Assembly (NCBI RefSeq): GCF_014203665.1
Contig: NZ_JACHJN010000002.1
Location: 824,713-888,712 of the forward strand
Length of the DNA: 64,000 nucleotides
Direction of reading: 5' to 3'
Source: Saccharothrix tamanrassetensis
GTDB lineage: Bacteria > Actinomycetota > Actinomycetes > Mycobacteriales > Pseudonocardiaceae
Part shown: in pieces, positions 24,692 to 34,959 of the stretch
How the letters are laid out: the number at the start of each line of letters is the position of its first letter
Position numbering within the stretch: the stretch's first letter is position 1
Made by a program: the position numbers and the translations under genes
Notes under the pieces: model-generated
What the model saw: the letters and a program-made list of their open reading frames with translations, nothing else
Database searches by the model: none
Told to the model about the DNA's origin: nothing

Positions 24692-27600
24692 CTACTCGAA
24701 CGCCTTCGCGATCAGCTCGCGCTGCTCCACCTCGTGCACCTTGGACGAACCGGCCGACGGGGCGGCCATCGGGCGCCGCGAGACGCGCTTGACGGCGAAC
24801 CGGGACGGCAGCAGCTCGGGCAGCGCCAGGCCCAGGAACGGCCACGCGCCCTGGTTGGCCGGCTCCTCCTGCACCCAGCGGACCTCGGTCGCGTTCGGGT
24901 AGCGCTCCAGCGCCTCCGTCAGCTTCCGGGCCGGCACCGGGTAGAGCTGCTCGACCCGCACCACCGCGGTGTCCTTCACGCCGCGCTTCTCCTGCTCGGC
25001 GGCGAGTTCGTAGTACACCTTGCCGCTGCACAGCACGATCTTCGTGACGCCCTGCGCGTCCGGCCGGGTCGGGTCGTCGATCACCGAGTGGAAGCGCTCC
25101 TCCACGAACGGCTCGACCGGCGACGTGGCCGCCTTCAGGCGCAGCATCGACTTGGGGGTGAACACCACCAGCGGGCGGTTCACGCCGTCCAGCGCGTGCC
25201 GGCGCAGCAGGTGGAAGTAGTTCGCCGGGGTCGACGGCACCGCGATGGTCATCGAGCCCTCCGCGCACAGCTGGAGGAAGCGCTCGATGCGGCCCGACGT
25301 GTGGTCCGGGCCCTGGCCCTCGTGGCCGTGCGGCAGCAGCAGCACGACGTCGGAGACCTGGCCCCACTTCGCCTCACCGGACGAGATGAACTCGTCGATG
25401 ATCGGCTGCGCGCCGTTGACGAAGTCGCCGAACTGCGCCTCCCACAGCACCAGCGCTTCCGGGTTGGCCACCGAGTAGCCGTACTCGAAGCCCAGCGCCG
25501 CGAACTCGGAGAGCACCGAGTCGTAGACCATGAACTTGCCCTGGTCCTCGGACAGGTTCTGCAGCGGCGTGTACTCGGCGGACTTCTTGCGGTCCACCAG
25601 CGTCGCGTGCCGCTGCACGAACGTGCCGCGCCGCGAGTCCTGGCCCGCCAGGCGGACCGTGCGGCCCTCCAGCACCAGCGACCCGAACGCCAGCAGCTCG
25701 GCGAACGCCCAGTCGATGCCGCCCTCGCGGGCCATCTTCGCGCGCCGCTCCAGCACCGGCTTGACCCGCGGGTGCGGGGTGAACCCGTCGGGCAGGTCGA
25801 CGTGCGCGTCGGCGATCTTCTCGATCACCGAGCGGTCGATGCCGGTGGGCAGCTTGGCGGGGACCTGCTGCTCCTCCTCGATCGACGGCGACATCTTGAT
25901 CGGGTGCTTCTCCAGCTCGCGCACCTCGTTGAAGACGTGCTCCAGCTGCGAGGAGAAGTCCTGGAGCGCCTTCTCGGCCTCCTCCACCGAGATGTCGCCG
26001 CGACCGATCAGCGACTCGGTGTAGGTCTTGCGCACCGAGCGCTTGGTGTCGATCACGTCGTACATCGCGGGCTGCGTCATCGACGGGTCGTCGCCCTCGT
26101 TGTGACCGCGGCGGCGGTAGCAGACCATGTCGATCACGACGTCCTTGTTGAACGCCTGCCGGTAGTCCACCGCCAGCTTCGCGACCCAGTAGCACGCCTC
26201 CGGGTCGTCGCCGTTCACGTGGAAGACCGGCGCGCCGATCATCTTCGCCACGTCGGTCGAGTACTTCGACGACCGCGAGTTCTCCGGCGCGGTGGTGAAG
26301 CCGACCTGGTTGTTCACCACCACGTGCACCGTGCCGCCGGTGCGGTAGCCGCGCACCAGGGCCAGGTTCAGCGTCTCCGCCACCACGCCCTGGCCCGCGA
26401 ACGCCGCGTCGCCGTGCAGGGCGACCGGCAGGACGGTGAAGCCCTCGCCGCCCTTGTCCAGGGTGTCCTGCTTAGCCCGGACGATGCCCTCCAGCACCGG
26501 GTCCACGGCCTCCAGGTGCGACGGGTTGGCGGTCAGCGACACCTTGGTCTCGCCGTCGCCGAACATCCGGAAGTACTTGCCCTCGGCGCCCAGGTGGTAC
26601 TTCACGTCACCCGAGCCGTGCGCCTGGCCGGGGTCCAGGTTGCCCTCGAACTCCCGGAAGATCTGCGAGATCGGCTTGCCGACGATGTTCGCCAGCACGT
26701 TCAGCCGGCCGCGGTGCGGCATGCCGATGACGACCTCGTCCAGCTCGTGCTCGGCGGCCTTGTCCAGCACCGCGTCCAGCAGCGGGATGACCGTCTCGCC
26801 GCCTTCCAGCGAGAACCGCTTCTGGCCGACGTACTTGGTCTGGAGGAACGTCTCGAACGCCTCGGCCGCGTTCAGCTTCGACAGGATGTACTTCTGCACG
26901 GTGGCCGGCGGCTTCTCGTGCGGCACCTCGACCCGTTCCTGGATCCAGAGGCGCTCCTCCGGGTCCAGGATGTGCATGTACTCGACGCCGACCGTGCGGC
27001 AGTACGAGTTGCGCAGCACGCCCAGGATGTCCCGCAGCTTCATCCGCTCCTGGCCCGCGAACCCGCCGACCGGGAACTCCCGGTCCAGGTCCCACAGGGT
27101 CAGCCCGTGCGAGAGCACGTCCAGGTCGCGGTGGCTGCGCTGGCGGTAGTTCAGCGGGTCGGTGTCGGCCATCAGGTGGCCGCGGGTGCGGAACGCGTCG
27201 ATCAGCTCGATCACCCGGGCGGTCTTGTCGACCGCGCCCTCGGGGATGTCGGCGACCCAGCGGATCGGCTCGTACGGCAGCCGCAGCGACGTGAAGACGT
27301 CGTCGTAGAAGCCGTCCTCGCCGAGCAGCAGCTGGTGGATCCGCTTGAGGAACTCGCCGGACTCGGCGCCCTGGATGATGCGGTGGTCGTAGGTGGAGGT
27401 CAGCGTGATGATCTTGCTGACACCCATCTCGACCAGGGCCTGCTCGCTGGTGCCCTGGAAGTGCGCGGGGTACTCCATCGCGCCGACGCCGATGATCGCG
27501 CCCTGCCCGGCGGTGAGCCGCGGCACCGAGTGGTTCGTGCCGATCGTGCCGGGGTTGGTCAGCGAGATGGTGGTGCCGGAGAAGTCCTCGGTGGTCAGCG

Positions 27601-28378
27601 AGCCGCCGCGGGCCTTGCGGATCAGGTCCTCGTAGGCCTGCCAGAACTGCGTGAACGTCATGTTCTCGCAGCCCTTGATGGAGGCGACCACCAGCGACCG
27701 GGTGCCGTCCTTGCCGGGCAGGTCGATCGCCAGGCCGAAGTTCACGTGCTCGGGCGTGACCACGTGCGGCTTGCCGTTGACGTCGGCGAAGTGCCGGTTC
27801 ATGTTCGGGTACGCCTGGAGCGCCCGGACCACCGCGTAGCCGATCAGGTGGGTGAAGGAGACCTTGCCACCGCGGGTGCGCTTGAGGTGGTTGTTGATCA
27901 CGATGCGGTTGTCGGCCAGCAGCTTGGCGGGCACGGCGCGCACGCTCGTCGCGGTCGGAACGGTGAGCGACAGCTCCATGTTCTTCGCGATGGCGGCGGC
28001 GGCGCCGCGGAGCTGCTTCTGCTCCTCGCCCGCGGCGGGCTGCACCGGCGCGGCCTTGGCGGCCTGCGCGGGAGCCGGCTTGTTCGTGGTCGTCGGCAGC
28101 GTCGTCGCGGGCTTGGGCGCCGGCGGCTGCTTGGTCACGGCGGCGGTCGGCGCGGTCGGCTTGGTCGCGGTGGCGGTCGGCGCTGCGGTCGACGTGGTGC
28201 TGTTCTCCGCTGCGGCCGCGGTCGTCCCGTTCCCGGACCGCTGCGTCGACTTGTAGTCGGCGAAGAAGTCGTGCCAGGCCGGGTCGACGGACGACGGGTC
28301 GGCGAGGAACTGCTCGTACATCTCCTCGACCAGCCACTCATTGGGGCCGAACTGCGAAGCAGGAGTGCTGCTGGACAC
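24692..28378 (-). CDS. kgd: Multifunctional 2-oxoglutarate decarboxylase/dehydrogenase E1 with E2-type domain
   Basis: The 1228-residue protein has the actinobacterial KGD/OdhA architecture. A short N-terminal helix ([21 protein letters not shown]) precedes an Ala/Thr/Pro linker (about 45-110). An E2-like acyltransferase core follows (about 115-345; [17 protein letters not shown] contains the catalytic His), then a full ThDP-dependent E1 ([50 protein letters not shown]). It feeds the TCA cycle from 2-oxoglutarate to succinyl-CoA. In relatives the FHA protein GarA/OdhI inhibits it. GTG 28378 is the start. Confidence 0.97.
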   Translation of the reverse strand: MSSSTPASQFGPNEWLVEEMYEQFLADPSSVDPAWHDFFADYKSTQRSGNGTTAAAAENSTTSTAAPTATATKPTAPTAAVTKQPPAPKPATTLPTTTNKPAPAQAAKAAPVQPAAGEEQKQLRGAAAAIAKNMELSLTVPTATSVRAVPAKLLADNRIVINNHLKRTRGGKVSFTHLIGYAVVRALQAYPNMNRHFADVNGKPHVVTPEHVNFGLAIDLPGKDGTRSLVVASIKGCENMTFTQFWQAYEDLIRKARGGSLTTEDFSGTTISLTNPGTIGTNHSVPRLTAGQGAIIGVGAMEYPAHFQGTSEQALVEMGVSKIITLTSTYDHRIIQGAESGEFLKRIHQLLLGEDGFYDDVFTSLRLPYEPIRWVADIPEGAVDKTARVIELIDAFRTRGHLMADTDPLNYRQRSHRDLDVLSHGLTLWDLDREFPVGGFAGQERMKLRDILGVLRNSYCRTVGVEYMHILDPEERLWIQERVEVPHEKPPATVQKYILSKLNAAEAFETFLQTKYVGQKRFSLEGGETVIPLLDAVLDKAAEHELDEVVIGMPHRGRLNVLANIVGKPISQIFREFEGNLDPGQAHGSGDVKYHLGAEGKYFRMFGDGETKVSLTANPSHLEAVDPVLEGIVRAKQDTLDKGGEGFTVLPVALHGDAAFAGQGVVAETLNLALVRGYRTGGTVHVVVNNQVGFTTAPENSRSSKYSTDVAKMIGAPVFHVNGDDPEACYWVAKLAVDYRQAFNKDVVIDMVCYRRRGHNEGDDPSMTQPAMYDVIDTKRSVRKTYTESLIGRGDISVEEAEKALQDFSSQLEHVFNEVRELEKHPIKMSPSIEEEQQVPAKLPTGIDRSVIEKIADAHVDLPDGFTPHPRVKPVLERRAKMAREGGIDWAFAELLAFGSLVLEGRTVRLAGQDSRRGTFVQRHATLVDRKKSAEYTPLQNLSEDQGKFMVYDSVLSEFAALGFEYGYSVANPEALVLWEAQFGDFVNGAQPIIDEFISSGEAKWGQVSDVVLLLPHGHEGQGPDHTSGRIERFLQLCAEGSMTIAVPSTPANYFHLLRRHALDGVNRPLVVFTPKSMLRLKAATSPVEPFVEERFHSVIDDPTRPDAQGVTKIVLCSGKVYYELAAEQEKRGVKDTAVVRVEQLYPVPARKLTEALERYPNATEVRWVQEEPANQGAWPFLGLALPELLPSRFAVKRVSRRPMAAPSAGSSKVHEVEQRELIAKAFE

Positions 28379-28761
28379 GGCTTGCGCTCGCCTCTATCCA
28401 TCTCGCTCTTGGTAATGACTCACTCATGGTCAGGCTAGTCCCCCGTCTGGTGCAGTTCACACACAGGAGGGGCCGGGCAACGAGTGCTCGATCACAGGAT
28501 CGATCCGGACATCGATCGTTTCAGGGGTGCTCGACCTGTTCTCGGGGTATCAGCCCAGGTCCGTCTCGTTCGGCCGGCCGGTGGACCGGTTCGCCGACCA
28601 GCTTGCCCCATCGACCGGACAACCCGTTCGGGGGTGTGATCCAGCTCCCGCGGGGTGTGGTCCGGCTTCTTCGGACCTCGGTCCGTCGGTTGCCGGTCCC
28701 CCTCGGGCGGCGCCTACCCCGACCGGTCCCGCAGCCGTGAAAGTGGTCGCTACCTGCGTGT
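28379..28761. other. Non-coding stretch upstream of kgd and the ArsR gene
   Basis: About 380 bases between two divergent genes. It should hold the kgd promoter, but I cannot point to a convincing -10/-35 pair. GATCGATCCGGACATCGATC (28498-28517) is an imperfect dyad. Short open frames across it have no ribosome site or recognisable product. Confidence 0.4.
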
Positions 28762-28823
28762 TCAACGATTTGGTTGACAATGCCGCCGGCTGGGTCCTAT
28801 GGTTTGTTCAACCGAGAGGTTGA
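28762..28823 (+). promoter_or_regulatory. Promoter with two ArsR-type dyads
   Basis: TTGACA (28774-28779) and TATGGT (28798-28803) form a sigma-A-like promoter with an 18-bp spacer. TCAAC-GATTTG-GTTGA (28762-28777) overlaps the -35, and TCAACC-GAGA-GGTTGA (28808-28823) covers the start region. The shared TCAAC/GTTGA arms suggest that the downstream ArsR-family protein represses its own operon. Confidence 0.65.
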
Positions 28824-28837
28824 GTAAGGAGATCGCA

Positions 28838-29221
28838 GTGGAGGACCGGCTTTCGCGGGTGTTTGCGGCGTTGGCGGACCCCATTCGACGGGACATGGTG
28901 GCTCGGCTGGCGGTCGCGGACGCGACGGTCAACGAGTTGGCCGAGCCCTACGCCGTGACCGTGCAGGCGGTGTCCAAGCACCTGAAGGTGCTGGAGGACG
29001 CCGGGTTGGTCAGTCGGAGTCGGCAGGCCCAGCGGAGGCCCGTGCACCTGGAAGCAGAGGTGTTCGACCTGATGACCAAGTGGATCGAGCGGTATCGGCG
29101 GGAGGCGGAGCAGCGCTACCAGCGGCTGGACGCGGTGCTCGCCCAGATGGCTCGGGAAGACCAGATGGCTCGGGAAGACCCGCAGGACGATCGGAACGTT
29201 CGAGGAGGAGAAGCGTCATGA
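28838..29221 (+). CDS. ArsR-family winged-helix regulator
   Basis: The 127-residue protein has the compact ArsR fold: RVFAALADPIRRDMVARLAVADATVNELAEPYAVTVQAVSKHLKVLEDAGLV, with the recognition helix VQAVSKHLKVLE. There is no metal-binding ELCVCDL motif, so it belongs to the non-metal group commonly paired with SRPBCC proteins. GTG 28838 follows AAGGAG. The open frame extends to 28799, but the promoter lies there. Its stop overlaps the next ATG. Autoregulation through the two TCAAC dyads upstream is likely. Confidence 0.92.
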   Translation: MEDRLSRVFAALADPIRRDMVARLAVADATVNELAEPYAVTVQAVSKHLKVLEDAGLVSRSRQAQRRPVHLEAEVFDLMTKWIERYRREAEQRYQRLDAVLAQMAREDQMAREDPQDDRNVRGGEAS

Positions 29222-29709
29222 GCACCACCACGCACCACGAGGTCACCATCACGGCGGACCCGGCACTGCCCACGATCGAGATCGTGCGCGAGTTCGACGC
29301 ACCACCGGCCGCCGTGTTCCGGGCGCACGTCGAGCCCGAACTGGTGAAGAAGTGGCTCGGCCCGCGTCGGCTCACCATGGACATCCTGCGCTGGGAGGCC
29401 GAGACCGGCGGCGGCTACCGGTACGTGCACCGGGACGAGAGCGGCGAGTACGGGTTCTACGGCTCGTTCCACGAGGTCCGGCCGGCCGAGCGGATCGTGC
29501 AGACGTTCACCTTCGAGGGCTTCCCGGACGGGGTCTGCCTGGAGACGCTGACCTTCGAGGACCTCGGCGACGGCCGGACCCGGCTGCGCGGCGTCAGCGT
29601 CTTCGAGACCGTCGAAGGCCGCGACGCCGCGATGGCCAGCGGCATGTCCACCGGCGTCACCGAGGGCTACGAGCAACTGGACGAACTGCTCGCGGGCCAG
29701 GACCGGTAG
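29218..29709 (+). CDS. SRPBCC (AHSA1-like) domain protein
   Basis: The 163-residue protein is a START-like fold of the AHSA1 family: IEIVREFDAPPAAVFRAHVEPELVKKWLGPR, GGGYRYVH, FYGSFHEVRPAERIVQTFTFEG and the C-terminal helix STGVTEGYEQLDELLAG. Such proteins bind hydrophobic ligands or act in stress responses. Genes of this type very commonly follow an ArsR gene, as here, in an ATGA overlap. The ligand is unknown. Confidence 0.88.
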   Translation: MSTTTHHEVTITADPALPTIEIVREFDAPPAAVFRAHVEPELVKKWLGPRRLTMDILRWEAETGGGYRYVHRDESGEYGFYGSFHEVRPAERIVQTFTFEGFPDGVCLETLTFEDLGDGRTRLRGVSVFETVEGRDAAMASGMSTGVTEGYEQLDELLAGQDR

Positions 29710-29779
29710 CCCGGAACAGGACCGGTAGTCCGAAAACCGAAAAAGTCCGGAATCAACCGGTACCAACCTGCCCGGTCGC

Positions 29780-30105
29780 CGTGAGTGGCGTGCCGGGCTC
29801 GTTGGCGCGATGCGGCGTGGCGCGGTGTGGAGCGGTGTGGCCGGGTGCGGTGTGGCCGGGCGCGGCGTGGCGGGGGCGCGGCGTGGCTAGGGGTGGGCGT
29901 GGCATGGGCGTGGCGCGGTGCGGCGCGCTGTGGCGGGAGCGGCGTGGCGGAGGCGCGGTGCGGTGTGGCCGGGCGCGGCGGGGCGGGCACGGCAGGGCGG
30001 GGCATGGCGCAGCAGGGCATGGCGCAGCAGGGCATGGCGCAGCAGGGCATGGCGCAGCAGGGCATGGCGCAGCGAGGCATGGCGCAGCGAGGCATGGCGC
30101 GGTGT
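29780..30105. repeat. G-rich low-complexity region with a 15-bp tandem repeat
   Basis: From 30001 to 30105 the unit GGCATGGCGCAGCAG repeats seven times in phase: four identical copies, two ending GCGA, one diverged. The 220 bases before it are built from GGCGTGGC/GTGTGGCCGGG words and are strongly G-rich on the plus strand. Apparent open frames here (for example minus-strand CAMPC repeats) are by-products of the repeat; there is no convincing gene between 29710 and 30167. Confidence 0.8.
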
Positions 30106-30167
30106 GGTGCAGTGTGGTGTGGTGCGAGCCGGCCTGCACCTCCGCCGTTCCGTCGGGGAAGGCGGGC

Positions 30168-33100
30168 TCAGCGACCCGGCCGGCCGGCGTGCTCGGCTTG
30201 GTGGTCGTGCTCACCTCCGGTCGCGGGCTCGGTCGCGGTCGCGGTCTTGGGTCCGGTCTCGGCCCTGGTCTCGCCGATGCTGTGGGACCACAGCCGGGCG
30301 TAGTGGCCGCCTGCCGCCAGCAGCTCGGCGTGCGTGCCCTGTTCGACGATCCGGCCCTGGTCGAGCACGATGATCCGGTCCGCCCGCGCGGCGGTGGCCA
30401 GGCGGTGGGCCACCACGAACGTCGTCCGGGCGCCGGCCAGGTGGTCGCTCGCGGCCAGCACCGCCGACTCGGTCGACGGGTCCAGCGCGGCGGTCGCCTC
30501 GTCCAGCAGCAGCAGGTCCGGCTGCACGAGTTCGGCCCTGGCCAGGGCGACGAGTTGGCGCTGGCCGGCGGACAGCGACTGGCCGCGCTCGCCCACCTGC
30601 TGGTGGAACGCGGCGGGCAGGGCCGCCACCACGGGCAGCGCGCCGACCGCCCGCACGGCCCGCTCGACCTCGGCGTCGGTGGCCGACTCCTTGCCGTAGG
30701 CCACGTTCTCCGCGACGTCGCCGCCGAACAGGTGCGCCTCCTGCGGCACCACGCCCAGCCGCCGGCGGAACGCCGACAGGTCGTAGGACTTCACGTCCAC
30801 GCCGTCCACCAGCACCGCGCCCTCGGTCGCGTCGTAGAACCGCGCCACCAGCTTGACCAGCGTCGACTTGCCCGCGCCGGTCTCGCCGACCAACGCGACC
30901 GTCTCGCCGGGGGCCACGTGCAGCGTCACGTCCTCCAGCGCCGCACGTGACGTGCCGGGGTAGCGGAACGTCACGTGCCGCAGCTCCACCTCGCCGCGCA
31001 GCCGCGCCACCGGCACCGGGTCGGCGGCGGGCGGCACGCTGGTCGGCGTGCGCAGCAGGTCGCCGATCCGGACCAGGCCGACGCGGGCCTGCTGGTAGCC
31101 GTCGAACACCCCGGACAGCTGGTACAGCGGCGCGAAGAACAGGCCCAGGTACAGCACGAACGCCAGCAGCACACCGGGCGACAGGGTGCCCTCGGCCACC
31201 CGGTACGCGCCGACCGCGAGGATCGCCGCCTGCGCCACCCCGGACAGCAGCGCCAGGAACGGGAAGTAGGTCGCGATGTACCGCTGCGCCCTGATCCGGG
31301 ACCGCCGGTAGGCGTCGCTGCGTGCCGCGAACGCTTGCGCCGACCGCGCCTCCCGCGTGTAGGCCTGCGAGACGCGCAGCCCGGACACGTTCTCCTGGAG
31401 GTCGGCGTTGACCGCGCTGACCCGTTCCCGCGCCTCGGCGTACGCCTTGGACGACAGCCGCTGGAAGATCACCGTCGCGACCAGCAGGACGGGCAGCACG
31501 GCCAGCGCCACCAGGGCCAGCGACGGGTCGGTGGCCACCAGCGCCGCCGCGATGCCCGCCACGGTCAGCACGCTGATCACGAACGTGGTCAGCCCGGTCT
31601 GCAGGAAGCTCGACAGCGCGTCCACGTCCGTCGTCATCCGGGTCATGATCCGGCCGGCCATCTCGCGCTCGTAGTAGTCCAGGCCGAGCCGTTGCAGGTG
31701 CGCGTAGCTGCGCACGCGCAGCAGGTACAGCAGGCGCTCGCCGACCCGCGACGTCACCACCGCGCCGGCCGCCGCCGACACCCAGCCCAGGCCCACCAGC
31801 ACCAGCCCGATCGCGGACGCCAGCCACAGCCGGCTCGTCTCGCCGCCCACCACGCCCTGGTCGACGCCCAGCCGCACCAGGTTGGGCAGCACGACCGCGA
31901 GCGCCGAGTCGACCAGCAGCAGACCCCCGACGCCCAGCATGGTCCACCGCACCGGGCGCAGCAGGGTGCGCAGCCGGAACCCCGGGTCGGGCGCGCGCGG
32001 GTCCTCCCCGTGCAGGTCCGGTTCCTCCGTGGCGGGCGGCAGGGCGCGCACCCGCGCCATCAGCTCCGGTGTCGGCGGAGTGCCGCCGAGCAGCGCGGAC
32101 GTGCCCCGGCCGGCGCCCTTGGCGACCCGGGACGCGCTGACCGCCCGGTTCGCCGCGCGGACCGCCACCTCGTCCTCGTCGGACACCGGCCACAGCTCCG
32201 GGGTGACGCCGTCCGGGCCGGGCTCCAGGGCGGCGTCCGCGCGCGGGTCGACCTGCTCGATCGCGTCACCGGGGCCGGCCAGCAGCTCCCGGTACAGCGG
32301 GCAGCGCTCGGTCAGCTCGTCGTGCGTGCCCACGTCGACCACCGCGCCCGCGTCCAGCACCGCGATCCGGTCGGCCAGCGTCAGCGACGACCGGCGGTGC
32401 GCGATCAGGATCGTCGTGCGCGCCGCCGTCACCTCGGCCAGCGTGTGGTGGATCGCCGCCTCCGTCGCCGGGTCCACGGCCGAGGTCGCGTCGTCCAGCA
32501 CCAGCACGCGCGGATCGGACAGCAGCGCCCGCGCCAGGGCCACCCGCTGCCGCTGGCCGCCGGACAGCGTCAGGCCGCGTTCGCCGACCACCGTGTCGTA
32601 GCCGTCGGGCAGCGCCGCGATGAACGAGTGCGCCTCGGCCGCCCGCGCGGCGGCCTCGACCTGCTCGTCCGACGCGTCCGGCAGGCCGTAGGCGATGTTC
32701 GCCCGGACCGTGTCGGAGAACAGGAACGCCTCCTCGAACACCACCCCCACGGCCTGCCGCAGCGACTCCAGCCGCAGCTCCCGGACGTCCACCCCGCCGA
32801 CCCGGATCGCACCCGCGTGCACGTCGTAGAACCGGGGCAGCAGCAGCGACACCGTCGACTTGCCGGAACCGGCGGTGCCCACGACCGCCACCGTCTCGCC
32901 GGGCGCGATCTTCAGCGACACGTCGGACAGCACCGGCTCGCTGCGCGTGTAGCCGAACGTCACCCCGTCCAGCTCCACCGACACCGGCCCGGCGGGCACG
33001 TCCCGCGCGCCGTCCACCACGTCCGGCTGCGAGTCGATCAGCTCGTACACCCGCTCCACGCCGGCGCGCGCCAGCTGCGCGGTCACCATCAGGCTGGACA

Positions 33101-34010
33101 GCAGCCGGGTGGGGCCGACCAGGTTCGCCACGTAGGTCGCGAACGCCAGGAACGTGCCCAGCGACACCTCGCCCCGCAGCGCCAGCCAGCCGCCCAGCGC
33201 CAGCACCGCCACCTGGCCGACGAACGGCAGCGCGGTCAGCGTCGCGGTCGGCCGGGACGCCAGCCGGGCGGCCCGCATCCGTTCCGCGAACAGCGACTCG
33301 GCCCGCGACTCCAGCCGGGAGACCTCGCGCGCCTCCTGCCCGAAGCCCTTCACCACGCGCACGCCGGTGACCGTCTCCTCGACGTGCTGCGCCACGTCGG
33401 CCGCCCGCTGCTGCGCCGACCAGGTGGCCGGGAACAGCGTCAGCCGGCTGCGCGCGGCCACGATCGCCACCGCGGGCACCACCACCAGTGCGATCACCGT
33501 GAGCAGCGGGGACAGCCAGAACATCGCCACCAGCGCGGCCACCGCGAACACCACCGTGCCGAACGCCAGCGGTGTCATCGACAGCAGGCTGTTGACCAGC
33601 TGGAGGTCGGTGATCGACCGGGACACCACCTGGCCGGTGCGCAGCGCGTCCTGCTTCTGGCCGTCCAGCCGCTGCACCGCGCCGAACACCGCCTGCCGCA
33701 GGTCGTGCTGCACGTCGACGGCCAGCCGACCGCCCAGGAAGCGCCGCACGAACGCGGTGCCGAAGGTCAGCAGCTCCAGGCCCACCAGGACGGCCGCGAG
33801 CAGCGTCAGGCGGTCCGTGCGGCCGGCCACGGCGTCGTCCACGGCGAGCTTGATCAGCAGCGGCGAGACCGCCTGCAGGCCCACCCCGACGACGGCGGCC
33901 AGCACCGACCACACCACCAGCGACCGGTGCTTCCAGCACGCCGTGGCGAGTCGGCGGATCCATCCGGGGGTCTGCGTCACGGGATCCACATTAGGTCGGT
34001 CCACCGACAC
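30168..34010 (-). CDS. Double ABC exporter (TMD-NBD-TMD-NBD), 1280 aa
   Basis: One polypeptide contains two complete ABC exporter halves. NBD1 has Walker A GTAGSGKST, LSGGQRQRVALARAL and Walker B VLVLDDATSAVD. NBD2 has GETGAGKST, LSAGQRQLVALARAEL and LLLLDEATAALD. Asp replaces the catalytic Glu in NBD1, and Ala replaces the second signature Gly in NBD2. Both changes fall in the same composite ATP site, so this is an asymmetric, heterodimer-type exporter fused into one chain. It probably moves lipids, peptides or drugs outward; the substrate is unknown. Start: GTG 34010, or GTG 33980, which has a close TAATGT and could be leaderless. Confidence 0.92.
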   Translation of the reverse strand: MSVDRPNVDPVTQTPGWIRRLATACWKHRSLVVWSVLAAVVGVGLQAVSPLLIKLAVDDAVAGRTDRLTLLAAVLVGLELLTFGTAFVRRFLGGRLAVDVQHDLRQAVFGAVQRLDGQKQDALRTGQVVSRSITDLQLVNSLLSMTPLAFGTVVFAVAALVAMFWLSPLLTVIALVVVPAVAIVAARSRLTLFPATWSAQQRAADVAQHVEETVTGVRVVKGFGQEAREVSRLESRAESLFAERMRAARLASRPTATLTALPFVGQVAVLALGGWLALRGEVSLGTFLAFATYVANLVGPTRLLSSLMVTAQLARAGVERVYELIDSQPDVVDGARDVPAGPVSVELDGVTFGYTRSEPVLSDVSLKIAPGETVAVVGTAGSGKSTVSLLLPRFYDVHAGAIRVGGVDVRELRLESLRQAVGVVFEEAFLFSDTVRANIAYGLPDASDEQVEAAARAAEAHSFIAALPDGYDTVVGERGLTLSGGQRQRVALARALLSDPRVLVLDDATSAVDPATEAAIHHTLAEVTAARTTILIAHRRSSLTLADRIAVLDAGAVVDVGTHDELTERCPLYRELLAGPGDAIEQVDPRADAALEPGPDGVTPELWPVSDEDEVAVRAANRAVSASRVAKGAGRGTSALLGGTPPTPELMARVRALPPATEEPDLHGEDPRAPDPGFRLRTLLRPVRWTMLGVGGLLLVDSALAVVLPNLVRLGVDQGVVGGETSRLWLASAIGLVLVGLGWVSAAAGAVVTSRVGERLLYLLRVRSYAHLQRLGLDYYEREMAGRIMTRMTTDVDALSSFLQTGLTTFVISVLTVAGIAAALVATDPSLALVALAVLPVLLVATVIFQRLSSKAYAEARERVSAVNADLQENVSGLRVSQAYTREARSAQAFAARSDAYRRSRIRAQRYIATYFPFLALLSGVAQAAILAVGAYRVAEGTLSPGVLLAFVLYLGLFFAPLYQLSGVFDGYQQARVGLVRIGDLLRTPTSVPPAADPVPVARLRGEVELRHVTFRYPGTSRAALEDVTLHVAPGETVALVGETGAGKSTLVKLVARFYDATEGAVLVDGVDVKSYDLSAFRRRLGVVPQEAHLFGGDVAENVAYGKESATDAEVERAVRAVGALPVVAALPAAFHQQVGERGQSLSAGQRQLVALARAELVQPDLLLLDEATAALDPSTESAVLAASDHLAGARTTFVVAHRLATAARADRIIVLDQGRIVEQGTHAELLAAGGHYARLWSHSIGETRAETGPKTATATEPATGGEHDHQAEHAGRPGR

Positions 34011-34028
34011 GGCCGGGGTCCAAAAGCT

Positions 34029-34066
34029 GAGAGGACCGTCTCCAAATCTCAGGAGACGGTCCTCTC
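34029..34066 (-). terminator. Terminator after the ABC-2 permease gene
   Basis: GAGAGGACCGTCTCC (34029-34043) pairs perfectly over 15 bp with 34052-34066 around an 8-base loop. It is 17 bases past the permease stop codon and separates that operon from the double ABC exporter gene on the same strand. No T-run follows. Confidence 0.8.
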
Positions 34067-34083
34067 GGTGGAGGTTCGCCGGA

Positions 34084-34959
34084 TCAGGTGATGTCCTTGC
34101 GCTGGGTGACGGCCCAGCCGCCCAGGAAGAACAGCGCGGTCCAGGCCAGGAAGATCAACCCGCTGAGCCACCAGTCGAACGCGCCCAGCGCGCCCGCGAT
34201 GGCCCGCAGCACGTCCTCCAGGTCCTCCGGCACCACGCCCGCCGTGGACAGGAACAGCGACGACGCCACCGAGCCGGTCAGGCCGTTCACCGAGCCGTTG
34301 GGCAGGAAGCCGATCAGCTCCGGCAGGCCCTGCGTGCTGACCACCAGCTGGATGCCGTTCTCGATGATCAGCATGTAGAGCACCAGCACCACGGTGGTGC
34401 CGACCGGGCTGGTCATCAGCGCGCCGACGCCCACGCCGAACATCGTCATCAGCACCGACGACAGCACGCCCACGCCGGCCAGCGCCAGCCAGCCGCCCGC
34501 CGACGGCAGCGCGCTGGCGTCCGAGGTGAGCGCGACGCCGATGCTCACCGCCGCCACGATCGCCAGGCCGTAGATCGCACCCCACAGCACGTAGACGATC
34601 AGCTTCGAGCTCAGCGCGGAGACCCGGTTCGGCGAGGTCAGGAAGGTGGTGGTGATGGTCTTGCGGTTGATCTCGTTGGAGATCGCCAGCCCGCCGAAGA
34701 TCATCGGGAAGACGGTCGCGATGTTGATGCTGCGCGCCATCCCGAACAGCGCGACCTGCCACTGCGACGGGTCGATGCCGAGGATCCGGGTCAGCTCCTC
34801 GGCCTCCCTGCCGCTGACCGCGTCCATGATGTTCTTGCCGACGAACCCGGTGCCCAGCGCCCAGCCCAGGGCGATCAGCACGGTCGGGATCATCAGGCCC
34901 CACCACAGGCCCGTGGTGGTCGTCTTGCGGAATTCCGCCTTGATCAGGTTGCCCAGCAT
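34084..34959 (-). CDS. ABC-2 type transporter permease
   Basis: The 291-residue membrane protein has an amphipathic N-terminus (MLGNLIKAEFRKTTTTGLWWGLM) and about six transmembrane segments. EINRKTITTTFLTSPNR, the cytoplasmic loop typical of ABC-2 permeases, follows helix 2. It forms the membrane part of an exporter with the ATPase encoded just upstream. ATG 34959 overlaps that gene's TGA (TGATG), so translation is coupled. The substrate is unknown; many such pairs move antibiotics or envelope lipids. Confidence 0.88.
   Translation of the reverse strand: MLGNLIKAEFRKTTTTGLWWGLMIPTVLIALGWALGTGFVGKNIMDAVSGREAEELTRILGIDPSQWQVALFGMARSINIATVFPMIFGGLAISNEINRKTITTTFLTSPNRVSALSSKLIVYVLWGAIYGLAIVAAVSIGVALTSDASALPSAGGWLALAGVGVLSSVLMTMFGVGVGALMTSPVGTTVVLVLYMLIIENGIQLVVSTQGLPELIGFLPNGSVNGLTGSVASSLFLSTAGVVPEDLEDVLRAIAGALGAFDWWLSGLIFLAWTALFFLGGWAVTQRKDIT

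Noticed and set aside
24410..28438. A 1342-codon plus-strand frame
   Set aside because: It is the antisense of kgd; His/Arg/Gln/Leu-rich translation is typical of shadow frames in high-GC DNA.
28527..28823. 98-codon frame upstream of the ArsR gene
   Set aside because: It crosses the -35, -10 and operator dyads of the ArsR promoter and has no ribosome site or family features.
29667..30214. Minus-strand Cys-Ala-Met-Pro repeat proteins
   Set aside because: They are translations of the 15-bp DNA repeat, with no start context or conserved domain.
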